A DNA stretch of 61,234 bases from an uncultured Planctomycetota bacterium (GTDB lineage: Bacteria > Planctomycetota > UBA1135 > GCA-002686595): assembly GCA_903928115.1 (NCBI GenBank), contig CAIYPP010000124.1, positions 1-61,234 of the forward strand, written 5' to 3'. Below, in pieces: positions 1 to 8,800 of the stretch. The first letter of the stretch is position 1. The number at the start of each line of letters is the position of its first letter. The translations under genes were made by a program, and so were the position numbers. A model generated the notes under the pieces. It was not told where the DNA came from, did not search any database, and saw only the letters and a list, made by a program, of their open reading frames with translations.

Positions 1-2073
1 GCCGTCGCGGACGACGACCACCTGCACGGGACCGCCCTGCGCGACGACCTCTCCGCGACCGAACTGCTCGGCGAGCGAGATCAGCGGGAGGATGTCGTCG
101 CGGTACTGGACGACGCGCTGGCTGCCCGAGCACTCGACCTGCTCTGCGGTGAACTCTTCGAGGCGCGCGGCCTCCTCGAGCGGCGCCGCCATACGCTGGC
201 CACCGCCCATGCTGAAGAGGAGCAGACGCTTCTTCTCGCCTTCGGCGGAGTCTGCTCCGCCAGCGAGGGTCATCGCAGCGCGCTCGCGTGCTTCGCTGAT
301 GACGCGCGCGCGCTGGGCGATCCCCATCACGTCGAGGATCAACGCGACCTTGCCGTCGCCCATGATTGTCGCGCCAGCGAAGCTGGCGAGGCCCTTCAGC
401 AGCTTGCCGAGCGGCTTCACGACGATTTCTTCGGTGTCGCAGATGCGGTCCACGACAAGTCCGAAGTGACGATCGTCGGCCTGCAGCACGACGATGTTCA
501 CAGCGTCGTCTTGGCCCTGCGCCTGCTTGAGTCCGAGCTCGCGATCGAGATAGACCAGCGGGAGCAACGCGCCGCGCAGCCGATAGACCGGGCTTCCCTC
601 GATAGTCTCGATGCCCTTGCGCGCCGCCTCGCCTTCGAGGCGGACGAGCTCGAGCAGCGAGACCTGCGGGATCGCGAAGCGCTCCTCGCCGGTCACAACG
701 ACGAGCGCCGGGATGATCGCGAGCGTCAGCGGGATCTTGATGCGGATCGTCAGACCTTCGAGGAAGCGGTTCTGCAGGTCGACCTGCCCGCCCGTCTTCT
801 CGATGTTGGAGCGCACGACGTCCATGCCGACGCCGCGACCGGAGACGTTCGTCACCGCCGCCGCCGTCGAGAGCCCCGGCGCGAAGATCAGCATGCACGC
901 CTCGCGCTCACCCATGCGCGACGCCTGCTCCTGCGTGAGGATGCCATTGGCGACGGCCTTGCGCTTGACGCGCTCGACGTCGATGCCGCCCCCGTCGTCG
1001 GAGATCTCGATGATGACCTGACCGCCTTCGTGGAAGGCGCGCAGCGCCAGCACGCCCTCGGCGGGCTTCCCGCGCTGGGCGCGAATGTCCGGCGTCTCGA
1101 TGCCGTGATCGCAGGAGTTGCGCACGATGTGCGTCAGCGGGTCCTTGATCGCTTCGAGGATCGTCTTGTCGAGCTCGGTCTCCTTGCCGTCCATCTCGAC
1201 GCGGATCTTCTTGCCGAGCGCCTGCGACAGGTCGCGCACGACGCGCGGCAGCTTGCTCCACACGTTCGAGATCGGCTGCATGCGCGTCTTCATGACGCTC
1301 TCCTGCAGCTCGGTCGTGATCAGGTTCAAGCGCTGGGTCGTCGCGAGGAACCCGTTGTCGCTCGAGCCCGTGGTGAACTGCAGCACCTGGTTGCGTGCGA
1401 GGACCAGCTCGCCGACCAAGTTCATCAGCTTGTCGAGCTGTCCGACGTCGACGCGGATCGAGTTGTCCGCGACCGAGTGATCGCCTTGGGCGCGCGGTGC
1501 GTCACTCGCAGAGGGAGCGGCCGCGACGGGAGCCGGTGTGCTGTTCGACGTGGACGCCGCGCTCGGTGCGCTCGTCGCTGCGGAGACCGCAGGCGCCGGT
1601 GCCGGAGCGACCGCTGCGGGGGTCGGCGCGCTCGCCGCGGGCGCGGGCGGAGTCGGCGCAGCCGCGCTCTTCTTGCTGGGCTTGGCAAACTCGCCCTGCA
1701 GGCGCGTCAGCGTCTCCTTGAGCTCCAAAAACTCATCGGGGCCTTCCGAGCCTTGTTTTTCGATGTTGCCGAGCATCCGACGCGTGGCGTCGACCAGCGC
1801 GAGGAGCGCGGTCGTGGTCTCCGAGTCAACGCCCACCTTGCCGTCGCGCAGGAGTGAGAGCAGGTTCTCCCCCACGTGCGTCAGCGACTCGAGGCGCCCG
1901 AAGCCAAGGAACCCGCACGTGCCCTTGATCGTGTGGATCGAGCGGAAGATGCTCGCGAGCATCTCCCGTGCGTTGGGGTTGGACTCCAGCGCCAGAAGGT
2001 CGGTGTCCAGCCGGTCGAGGTTCTCGTGGCTCTCCACGAGGAACTCGGATACGACGTCGTCCATCTCGCCCAT
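1..2073 (-). CDS. cheA: Chemotaxis histidine kinase CheA (3' end beyond window)
   Basis: Sensor kinase of a chemotaxis-type two-component system; it autophosphorylates a His in its Hpt domain and passes phosphate to CheY/CheB. About 691 codons are visible and the stop lies outside the window. Visible domains: Hpt (about 1-105) with phospho-site H47 in SIHTIKGTCGFLGF; a Pro/Ala/Ser linker (130-200) with no recognisable P2 domain; dimerisation helices (205-265); HATPase (270-450) with N box HIVRNSCDHG, G1 DDGGGID and G2 GRGVGMDVV; CheW-like domain (455-590). A second CheW-like stretch starts near 613 (KRLLLFSMGGGQRM) and runs off the edge. The ATG at 2073 is followed by a second in-frame ATG at 2064. 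No other che gene is in view. The plus-strand open frames across this gene are shadows. Confidence 0.95.
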   Translation of the reverse strand, partial: MGEMDDVVSEFLVESHENLDRLDTDLLALESNPNAREMLASIFRSIHTIKGTCGFLGFGRLESLTHVGENLLSLLRDGKVGVDSETTTALLALVDATRRMLGNIEKQGSEGPDEFLELKETLTRLQGEFAKPSKKSAAAPTPPAPAASAPTPAAVAPAPAPAVSAATSAPSAASTSNSTPAPVAAAPSASDAPRAQGDHSVADNSIRVDVGQLDKLMNLVGELVLARNQVLQFTTGSSDNGFLATTQRLNLITTELQESVMKTRMQPISNVWSKLPRVVRDLSQALGKKIRVEMDGKETELDKTILEAIKDPLTHIVRNSCDHGIETPDIRAQRGKPAEGVLALRAFHEGGQVIIEISDDGGGIDVERVKRKAVANGILTQEQASRMGEREACMLIFAPGLSTAAAVTNVSGRGVGMDVVRSNIEKTGGQVDLQNRFLEGLTIRIKIPLTLAIIPALVVVTGEERFAIPQVSLLELVRLEGEAARKGIETIEGSPVYRLRGALLPLVYLDRELGLKQAQGQDDAVNIVVLQADDRHFGLVVDRICDTEEIVVKPLGKLLKGLASFAGATIMGDGKVALILDVMGIAQRARVISEARERAAMTLAGGADSAEGEKKRLLLFSMGGGQRMAAPLEEAARLEEFTAEQVECSGSQRVVQYRDDILPLISLAEQFGRGEVVAQGGPVQVVVVRDG

Positions 2074-2085
2074 GGGGATCTGTTT

Positions 2086-2140
2086 CCCGGCTGAAACCGG
2101 GGCTGCGGTTGAGCGTGGGGCCCAAGCCCCCTCCGGGGGC
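2086..2140 (-). promoter_or_regulatory. Hairpin-rich leader of cheA
   Basis: The 275 bases between cheA and tRNA-His hold no credible gene. Directly upstream of the cheA ATG, CCCGG (2086-2090) can pair with CCGGG (2097-2101). An alternative GTTTC/GAAAC pairing (2082-2086 with 2093-2097) is mutually exclusive with it. A second hairpin, GCCCCC-TCC-GGGGGC, lies at 2126-2140. Both would be in the 5' leader of the cheA mRNA if transcription begins upstream. No known riboswitch class is recognised and the function is unknown. The remainder to 2348 shows nothing I can name. Confidence 0.3.
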
Positions 2141-2348
2141 CCAAAGAGCCGCACAGCACCGCTTTCGTCCCCCCAAGGCGGGCGCTTGAGGCGCTTTCAC
2201 GTTTCTCTTCTGAAACGCAAGAAACCGCGCGGCCGTCTCGAAAACGCTACCAAGGGACCCACGAGTCGGGCTCCCAACCCCGCCGCCCACCGTCTCAGCG
2301 AGGCTCCGACGGAACACGGAACGCGAACCCGCACCGCGTCAGGGATGG

Positions 2349-2423
2349 GGTGAGCGAGGGGACTCGAACCCCCGACCCCGAGGACCACAACCTCGTGCTC
2401 TAACCGACTGAGCTACGCCCACC
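2349..2423 (-). tRNA. tRNA-His (GTG anticodon)
   Basis: The minus strand folds as a complete cloverleaf. The acceptor GTGGGCG pairs with CGCTCAC, the anticodon stem CGAGG/CCTCG encloses the loop TTGTGGT (anticodon GTG), and the T arm has GTTCGAGTC. An extra 5' G (2423) opposite discriminator C (2349) gives the G-1:C73 pair specific to tRNA-His, so the -1 base is gene-encoded. CCA is not encoded. It stands alone between cheA and a coiled-coil gene. Confidence 0.95.
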
Positions 2424-2512
2424 GTCCGAAATCACTGCGCCAAGGCCCCGTGGTAAAGGCCCGACCCGCGGCCGCGCACCGGCTGCGAGGGCGGAAAGGA
2501 TCGGACTCGCTC

Positions 2513-2531
2513 GGGCGCTTGTCAAGCGCCC
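2513..2531 (-). terminator. Hairpin downstream of the coiled-coil gene
   Basis: A perfect 8-bp stem (GGGCGCTT/AAGCGCCC) with a 3-base loop sits 7 bases past the stop of the minus-strand gene ending at 2538. There is no T tract, so it is a terminator-like or 3'-stabilising hairpin rather than a classic intrinsic terminator. Confidence 0.45.
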
Positions 2532-2537
2532 GCAGGC

Positions 2538-2969
2538 TCAGAGACCGAGAAGTCGCTTCCAGAGGGGCTTCGGCACAGAGTCCGGCGACTGACGCGTGCG
2601 ACCCGAACCGAGCTTCGGCGTCGCACCCGCGCCGAGCGCAGCCACCTGCTGCCTCAGGTACTCGTTGTCGCGCTGCAGGGCGCCGAGCGCGAGCAGCAGG
2701 CGCTTCTGCGCCTCCTCGGACTTCGCCGCGGCCTCGCGGACCCGCTCGAAATCGGCCTCGATACGCTCGACGCGCCTCTGGGTGCCGCGCTCGACGCGCT
2801 CCGCCCAAGCGAGCTCGCGGGCGAGCCGCTCGGCGGCGCCTGCCGCTTCTTGCTCGCGGCGCTCGAGGCGGGCGATCTTGTCCAAGTAGGCCTGTTCCCT
2901 ACGGCCCGGTCCGACGACGCGCGGCGGCGCCGGTTGAAGCTCGTACTGTCGCTCGATGGCATCGATCAT
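2538..2969 (-). CDS. Small coiled-coil protein of unknown function
   Basis: About 143 residues, mostly a charged heptad-rich helix (Arg/Glu/Ala/Leu) from about residue 20 to 110, then a flexible Gly/Ser/Pro stretch and a basic C-terminus ending KPLWKRLLGL. No signal peptide or membrane segment. The ATG at 2969 is preceded by GAGGGGGA at good spacing. An in-frame ATG at 2996 also has GAGGGGG before it, so the protein may be nine residues longer. It is divergent from the lipoprotein gene at 3059. No family recognised; a structural or scaffolding role is only a guess. Confidence 0.6.
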   Translation of the reverse strand: MIDAIERQYELQPAPPRVVGPGRREQAYLDKIARLERREQEAAGAAERLARELAWAERVERGTQRRVERIEADFERVREAAAKSEEAQKRLLLALGALQRDNEYLRQQVAALGAGATPKLGSGRTRQSPDSVPKPLWKRLLGL

Positions 2970-3058
2970 CCCAGATCCCCCTCGCAGGGTGGACATCGGC
3001 GACCCCCTCAGGCAACTTGCCCATTCCTCGCGGAATTCTCGGCTCACCCCTCGACGCC

Positions 3059-3820
3059 ATGCGCACCCTGCTCACGCTCCTCTCCCTTTCCCTCGCGGCC
3101 TGCTCTGCCCCCCAGATCACGGGCTCGCCGAGCTACACGCTCCTCAAGCCCGAGGGCGACATCGGCCTCGCCAACGCGGGGACTCCCGTCGCCGACACCT
3201 CGCTCTCCACGCTCGGCCTCGACGAGCGCGAGGGAGTGCTCGGGGCCAAGTTCGACTTCAAGTGGGGCATGCCCCACCTCGTCGTGGCCACGCAGTCGGC
3301 GAGCTGGGACGGCAACGGCACGCTCGACGTCGACTTCGGTGACATCAACGCAGGCGAGCCGGTTTCGAGCGAACTCGATCTCGCCATGCACCGCGCCTAC
3401 TTCACTTTCGACTTCGCGCCGACGGACACCGTCGAGCTCGGCATCGGGCTCGGAGCGCTGGTCCTCGACCTCGACGCTGCCGTGAAGCCGACCTCCGGCG
3501 CCGTGGCTACGCAGGACTTCGATGAGCTGATTCCGCTGCCGGTCGTCGCCGCGCGCGCGGGCGCCCGCGTCTGGAAGCTCGATCTCGAAGCCGTCGCGGC
3601 CGGCGTCTCCGTCGATTACGACGGCGACGAAGCCACCTTCCTCGACTTCGACCTCAACGCCAAGTATGCCCTCTTCGGCAGCCACGGCTCGTTCCACGGC
3701 GCGCTGGTCGTCGGCTGGCGCACAACCTCGTTCGAAGTCGCCTACGAGGACGACTTCGACAACGTCGACTTCGACGCCAGCTTCTCGGGCCCGTATCTCG
3801 GCTTGCAGCTGGGCTTCTAG
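3059..3820 (+). CDS. Outer-membrane beta-strand lipoprotein, unknown function
   Basis: 253 residues. The signal peptide MRTLLTLLSLSLAAC ends in a lipobox (LAAC, lipidated C15), so the product should be matured by Lgt and LspA (lspA lies at 50.4 kb). The remainder alternates hydrophobic and polar residues in short strands with Gly/Asp turns (for example VELGIGLGALVLDLDAA and the terminal GPYLGLQLGF). This resembles small outer-membrane barrel or barrel-like proteins, whose last residue is commonly aromatic, here Phe. The start is the ATG immediately before the hydrophobic stretch; upstream codons in frame look non-coding. Unrelated to flanking genes as far as I can see. Confidence 0.75.
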   Translation: MRTLLTLLSLSLAACSAPQITGSPSYTLLKPEGDIGLANAGTPVADTSLSTLGLDEREGVLGAKFDFKWGMPHLVVATQSASWDGNGTLDVDFGDINAGEPVSSELDLAMHRAYFTFDFAPTDTVELGIGLGALVLDLDAAVKPTSGAVATQDFDELIPLPVVAARAGARVWKLDLEAVAAGVSVDYDGDEATFLDFDLNAKYALFGSHGSFHGALVVGWRTTSFEVAYEDDFDNVDFDASFSGPYLGLQLGF

Positions 3821-3841
3821 GCACCTCCGGAGGCCCGCGCG

Positions 3842-4222
3842 ATGGATTCCGAGCAGCGACCGCCGAGCTACGGAAACATGAGCGACCAGCACTGGTCGCG
3901 CACGCGCAAGGAGCGCAACCGCGAGGCGCTGGAGTACTACCTCGAGCGTTCGCGCAAGCCAGGCGTCGAGGCGGGAGGCGCCGAGCGCAACTTCTACTGC
4001 ATGGAGTGCGAGGGCGTGATCCCGTTCGAGCTGCGCGGCCGACACTGCCCCCACTGCAAGGCACTGCTCGACGAGCACGTGCAGCGCTACTTCAACTGGG
4101 TCGAAATCAACGAGCCGCCGGAGAGCGACCTGAAGGCGCTGATGCCGTTCCTGATCGGCGCGATCGGACTCTTGGCGGTGCTCGGGCTCGCGTTCCTCGC
4201 GTGGAGCGTGTGGGGCTCGTGA
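3842..4222 (+). CDS. Zinc-ribbon protein with C-terminal membrane anchor
   Basis: 126 residues. A C4 zinc ribbon (C53, C56, C69, C72: YCMECEG and CPHCKA) is followed by one transmembrane helix (about 100-123), so the ribbon probably faces the cytoplasm on a tail-anchored protein. The ATG has a strong ribosome site (GGAGG at 3829-3833, 8-base spacer). Its stop overlaps the GTG of the next gene by four bases (GTGA), suggesting translational coupling with the ThiF-like enzyme. No named family recognised. Confidence 0.75.
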   Translation: MDSEQRPPSYGNMSDQHWSRTRKERNREALEYYLERSRKPGVEAGGAERNFYCMECEGVIPFELRGRHCPHCKALLDEHVQRYFNWVEINEPPESDLKALMPFLIGAIGLLAVLGLAFLAWSVWGS

Positions 4223-5250
4223 GCCACACGCGCTTCGATCGACAGGCGCGCTTCGCGCCGCTCGGCAGCCACGGACAGGCGCGGCTGGAGCGCTCGTCGG
4301 CTTTGATCGTCGGCTGCGGCGCGCTCGGAGGAGCGCTGGCGATGACTCTCGTCCGCAGCGGCGTCGGCCGCGTGAAGCTCGTCGATCGCGACGTCGTCGA
4401 GGAATCGAACCTGCCGCGGCAAGTCTTGTTCGAGCCCGAAGACCTCGGACGTCCGAAGGCCCTCGTCGCGCAGGAACGACTCGCACGCATCGGCGGCCCC
4501 TCCCGAGTCGAAGCTCATGCGCGCCACCTCGATGCCGAGCTGCTCCGCGAGCTCGCGTCGGACGTCGACCTCGTCCTCGACGGCACCGACAACCTGGCGA
4601 CGCGCTATCTCTTGAACGACTACTGCGTCGAGCGCGGGATCCCGTGGATCTACGGCGGGGTCGTCGGGAGCAGCGGGCTCGTGCTCCCCGTGCTGCCCTC
4701 GCTGGGCGCGTGCCTTCGCTGCTTGTTTCCGGAGCCGCCTCCTCCCGGCGCGCTCCCCACCTGCGACACGGCGGGCGTTCTGTTGAGCGCGGTCTCCGCG
4801 ATCGCGGCGTTCCAGTCGGGAGCGGCGCTGCGCTGGCTCTCCGGCGATGCGGAGCTGCGCGCTCGCTTCAGTCCGTGCCTCGTCGAGCTCGACGTCTGGA
4901 CGCTCGAGGCGCACTCGCTCGCCGCTCCGCGCGATCCCCGATGCCCCTGCTGCGGAGCGCGAGACTTCGCGTTCCTCGACGCAGCGGCGGAGACGGACGC
5001 CGTCTCGCTCTGCGGCCGAAATACGGTTCAGGTCCGTGCGCGTCGGCTGCGGCGCGAGCGCATGGACCTCGCGGCGCTCGCCTCCCGCCTCACGCCGCTC
5101 GCTCGCGACGTCGCCCTTCGCGACGGAATCCTGCGCCTGCGTCTCGACGCCATCGCCGTCACCGTCTTCCCCGACGGTCGCGCGCTCTTCGAGGGCACCT
5201 CCGACCTCGACGCGGCGCGTGCGCTGTACGACCGCTGGTTGGGGTCTTGA
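4219..5250 (+). CDS. ThiF/MoeB-family E1-like adenylyltransferase
   Basis: 343 residues, GTG start inside the upstream stop. E1-like enzymes adenylate the C-terminus of ThiS/MoaD-type sulfur carriers. The nucleotide site VGCGALGG (about 31-38) is followed by the acidic strand VKLVDRD and the conserved ESNLPRQVLF with its Arg, then K80. Zinc cysteines are CLRC (near 165-168) and a CPCC group (near 243-246). PTCDTAG (near 180) matches the catalytic-Cys/Thr region of MoeB/ThiF. About 85 C-terminal residues (from LCGRNTVQV) form an extra alpha/beta domain seen on some ThiF-like proteins. No ThiS or MoaD gene is adjacent, so the partner is unknown. It ends TGATG, with the next gene's start overlapping by one base. 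Confidence 0.85.
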   Translation: MSHTRFDRQARFAPLGSHGQARLERSSALIVGCGALGGALAMTLVRSGVGRVKLVDRDVVEESNLPRQVLFEPEDLGRPKALVAQERLARIGGPSRVEAHARHLDAELLRELASDVDLVLDGTDNLATRYLLNDYCVERGIPWIYGGVVGSSGLVLPVLPSLGACLRCLFPEPPPPGALPTCDTAGVLLSAVSAIAAFQSGAALRWLSGDAELRARFSPCLVELDVWTLEAHSLAAPRDPRCPCCGARDFAFLDAAAETDAVSLCGRNTVQVRARRLRRERMDLAALASRLTPLARDVALRDGILRLRLDAIAVTVFPDGRALFEGTSDLDAARALYDRWLGS

Positions 5251-5837
5251 TGCTCCGCGCCATCGTCCTCGCTGCGGGCGCGAGCCGCCGACTGGGCGAG
5301 CCCAAGGCCCTGGCGGACCTCGGCGGGCGGAGTGCGCTCGAGCGCCTGCTCGACGTCCTCACCGCGGTCGATCGTCGTCCCCTCGTCGTCGTCGGAGCTC
5401 ACGCCAACGAGATCTGCGCGCGCGTGAACGCTTCCTGCGAGTGGGTGCACAACGAGGCTTGGGCCGAGGGTCGCACCACGAGTCTCGCCGCGGCCCTTCT
5501 CCACGCGCCCGACCGCGATGCGCTCGTCGCGCCGGTCGACGTGCCGCTGGTGACGGCGGAGACCGTCGCAGGGTTGGTTCGAGCTTGGCGCGAAGCCGGT
5601 GAACCCGAATGCGGTTGGCTCGCACCCCGTCTGGGGCCGACGGGTCGATACGGTCATCCCGTCCTCATCGGGCGCAAGCTGCTGGCACGCCTCGACCCTC
5701 GGAAAGATCTGCGCACCCTGCGCGCCGAGGCGCGGCCCTTGTTGGAGTGGATTTCCTCGGATCCCGCGATTCTCGACGACCTGGACACGCCGCAGGATCT
5801 CGCCCGACTGCGGGAACGGCTGGCGCTCGAAAGCTGA
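5250..5837 (+). CDS. MocA-like NTP:molybdopterin nucleotidyltransferase
   Basis: 195 residues. The N-terminal LAAGASRRLGEPK (7-19) is the nucleotide-binding signature of MobA/MocA-type transferases, and APVDVPLVT near residue 90 supplies the metal-binding Asp. Relatives attach CMP or GMP to molybdopterin; some members act on other phosphoryl acceptors. The link to a ThiF/MoeB-like gene directly upstream favours molybdenum cofactor chemistry, but moaA/moaC/moeA are not in the window, so substrate assignment is an inference. The ATG overlaps the upstream stop by one base. Confidence 0.8.
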   Translation: MLRAIVLAAGASRRLGEPKALADLGGRSALERLLDVLTAVDRRPLVVVGAHANEICARVNASCEWVHNEAWAEGRTTSLAAALLHAPDRDALVAPVDVPLVTAETVAGLVRAWREAGEPECGWLAPRLGPTGRYGHPVLIGRKLLARLDPRKDLRTLRAEARPLLEWISSDPAILDDLDTPQDLARLRERLALES

Positions 5838-5878
5838 AGTCTGTGGGCCTCGCGGCTCGATACTCCCCGCGAGAATCC

Positions 5879-8800
5879 ATGAGTTTCCAGGGCGACGTCG
5901 CCGGTATCGGCCTCGGGGAGCTCCTGCAAGGCCTCGCCCGAGGAGGCCGAGCGGGAGTCTTGACCCTCTTCGCCGCCGGTCGCGAAGTCCGCGTGGGAGT
6001 CACGGACGGTCAGTTGCTGCTCCTGCCCGAGGAGCGCGAGTCCAGCGAGATCTGGCGGGTGAGGACGCAGCGCGCGTGGGCCGCGCGCCCGGATCAGCGC
6101 ATCGACTCCGTCCACATGCGAGAGATCGCACAGGCGAGCCGTCTCGAGGCCATGTTCGGGATGCTCGACGCGAGCGCCCTTCACTTCCGCTTCGCCGCCG
6201 GACCGATTCCCGAGCTCTCTCCGCGCGAGAAGCAATCCACTCCCCGAAGCGAACTCGACGAAGCCAACGCTTCGACGATCGAGCTCGACGAGTGCGTGCT
6301 CGGCCCGGCGGTCTCCGTCGAGTACATCCTCTTGGAGCACGCGCGTATTTCCGACGAGCTCGGCTCGGCGCCGCTCGCGAGCTCGATCGATGCAAACTTC
6401 GTCCCGCGCCGGCGCGGTGAAGAGCCGCCGCAGCGCGCGTTGGAGCGCATTTGGCAGGAGTGCGACGGCTCTTCGAGCGTTGCCGAAATCTCGGATCGCC
6501 TCGGCTGGCCGCTGCGTCAAGCTCGCGCGTCGCTCTACGCGCTGCATGCACAAGGCGCCATGCGGCTCGCCGACGGTCGTGAGCAACTCGCGCTCGCCCA
6601 GCACGAGCTGCAGCGACGTCAGTTCGCACGCGCAGCGTCGCGCCTTGCCGGCTGGTGCCGCCTCGCTCCGCCGGGGCCCGCGTCCCAAGGAGATGCCGGG
6701 CTGCTGCTCGACGAATGGCAACAAGGCACGCTCCCTGCCACGCTTGCCGCGATGGAGCCCCGCGACGCGCGCTCGCTCCTCTGCAAGCTCGATGGCGCAG
6801 AGCGGGACGAGACGCGCTCGATCCAGCGCTGGATGGAGCTGCGACGTGCGCACCGCGAAGACTTCACCTCGGAGTTCGCCGCTCTGCGGCGCCAGCAGCG
6901 CAGCGTCGACGAGTCGCAGCGCGCGCCGATCCACGACCTGCTGCGCGTCGCACGGCGTTTCCAAGACCGCGGTCAGAACGAGCGAGCGGCCTGCGTGCTG
7001 CGCGCCACGGCGGTGCGAGAGAACGCCTCCGTCGCAGCGCGCCTCGAGATCGGACAGCGATTGATCGCGGTCGGCAAGCTCGATGAGGGCGCGGGTTGGG
7101 TCGTCGACGCGTGCCGCACGCTCGCCGATGGCGGCCAACACGACCGAGCCGTATCGGCGCTCCAGCAACTGCTGCACACGCTGCCTCACCACCGCGAGGC
7201 GCGCGCACTGTATTCGTCGAGCTTCGGGCGCACCGCGAGCGGTCGCAAAAAGCGCCGCACGACGTTGGGAGTCCTCGGTGGCGTTCTCGTGCTCAGCATC
7301 GCGGGCGTCATACGAATTCGCGCCGACGAGGCCTTCGAGCAGAAGCTCGCCCAAGTCCGCGAGCAGCTCGACCGCCCCGAGCAAGCACTCGCTCAGATCG
7401 ACTCTCTCTTCGGAGCCTCGGAAGAAGCGCCCATCGTGGCGCTGCGCGAACAACTGCACGGCCGCATTCGTCACCGCCAAGTCGCCGCGCGCCAAGCGTG
7501 GATCCTGCGCTTTCAGGAGTGCCACCTCGAGTGCACCGGAGGCGATCCCGTCCTCGGGCTGCGAAACGCTCTGGAGATGCCCCCGATTCCCGCGGCCCCC
7601 GACGTCGGCGGTGAGGCTCCGCCGAAGCTCTCCGATCTTCTCGAGAGCCTGCTCGCGCGCCTCGAAGACCTGACGCTCGCATCGGGACAAGGCCGCAGCG
7701 ACGTCGAGTCCGCGCATGCCGAACAACGGCTCGCGCGCTTGATCGACGACCTGAACGCCACGATCGCGGACGCGACGATGAGCGATGAGCTCCGAGCCTT
7801 CCGCGAAGAGTTGCGGTCTCTGAAGCTCACGCTCGACATGCGCGCTGCCGAGCGCGCCGCGAGGCGCGAGGCCGACGCCAAGAATGCGGAGATGGCGCAG
7901 CTCGACGCGCTCTACGCCGCGGGCCGCGCGCACGCCGCCGCCGGCGATCTCGAGCGCGCGGTCGAGAGCTTCCGAAAGTTCGAGCAGGCCCCCGGCGCGC
8001 AGGACCTCGTCCCGCTTTTCCGCAAGGAGATCGAAGCGGTTCGAGCCCATCACGCGGCCGTGCTCGCAGCTCGCGAGCTCGCGGCCGCAGGCAAGCACGC
8101 GGAGGCAATCGCGCGCCTTTCGCCCGCATGCCAGCGCCCCGCCGAGCATCTCTTGCCCTGCCGCATCGAGTCCATCCCAAGCGGCGCCCACGTGCGCCTC
8201 TCCAACGGAACGCTCCGCACGGCGCCGTTCGTGCTCGAATGCGCGCCGGGAGAGCGCGTAGCGGGCCGCGTCGAGCTCGAAGGCTACGACACGGCGTCCC
8301 TCGTGCTCGATGGACCTGCAGACCAGCGCATCGTCCTCTCGCGTCGCCCGAACGTTCGCTGGAGTGCGCGCACCCGCATCGAAGCGGCGCCCGTCTCCGT
8401 CGACGACAGTTTCATCGTCTGCGACCGAGAAGGGCGCGTCGCGCGCGTGCGAGCCGATGGCACGGAGCAGTGGAGCGTTCGACTGCGAACCGCGTCGGGA
8501 ATCCGCCACACGCCGCTGTTCCTCCCGCACAAGCCCGGAGCGCTGTTCCTTTGTGACGAACAAGGCCAAGTGTGGATCCTCTCGGCCACCGACGGAACGA
8601 CGCACGGCCCGCTCGCGCTCGGCTCCGCGCCGACCGGCTCCCCGCGCGCTTCCGCCGAGGGAATCCGCGTCCATCTCGCCGATGGGCGCTCGCTCGTCTG
8701 GCTCGACGCGCTCGAGCCCACGGCGACGCCGACCGCGGTCGAAATGGCGCCAAGCGCGCGCAACGCCGACGCGGGTCTGTGCATGCTCCGACGCAGCCTA

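Noticed and set aside
5654..8674. A 1006-codon minus-strand open frame across the DUF4388 gene
   Set aside because: It lies antisense to a gene with clear domains; its Arg/Ala/Leu-rich translation has no motif and is the usual shadow in GC-rich DNA.
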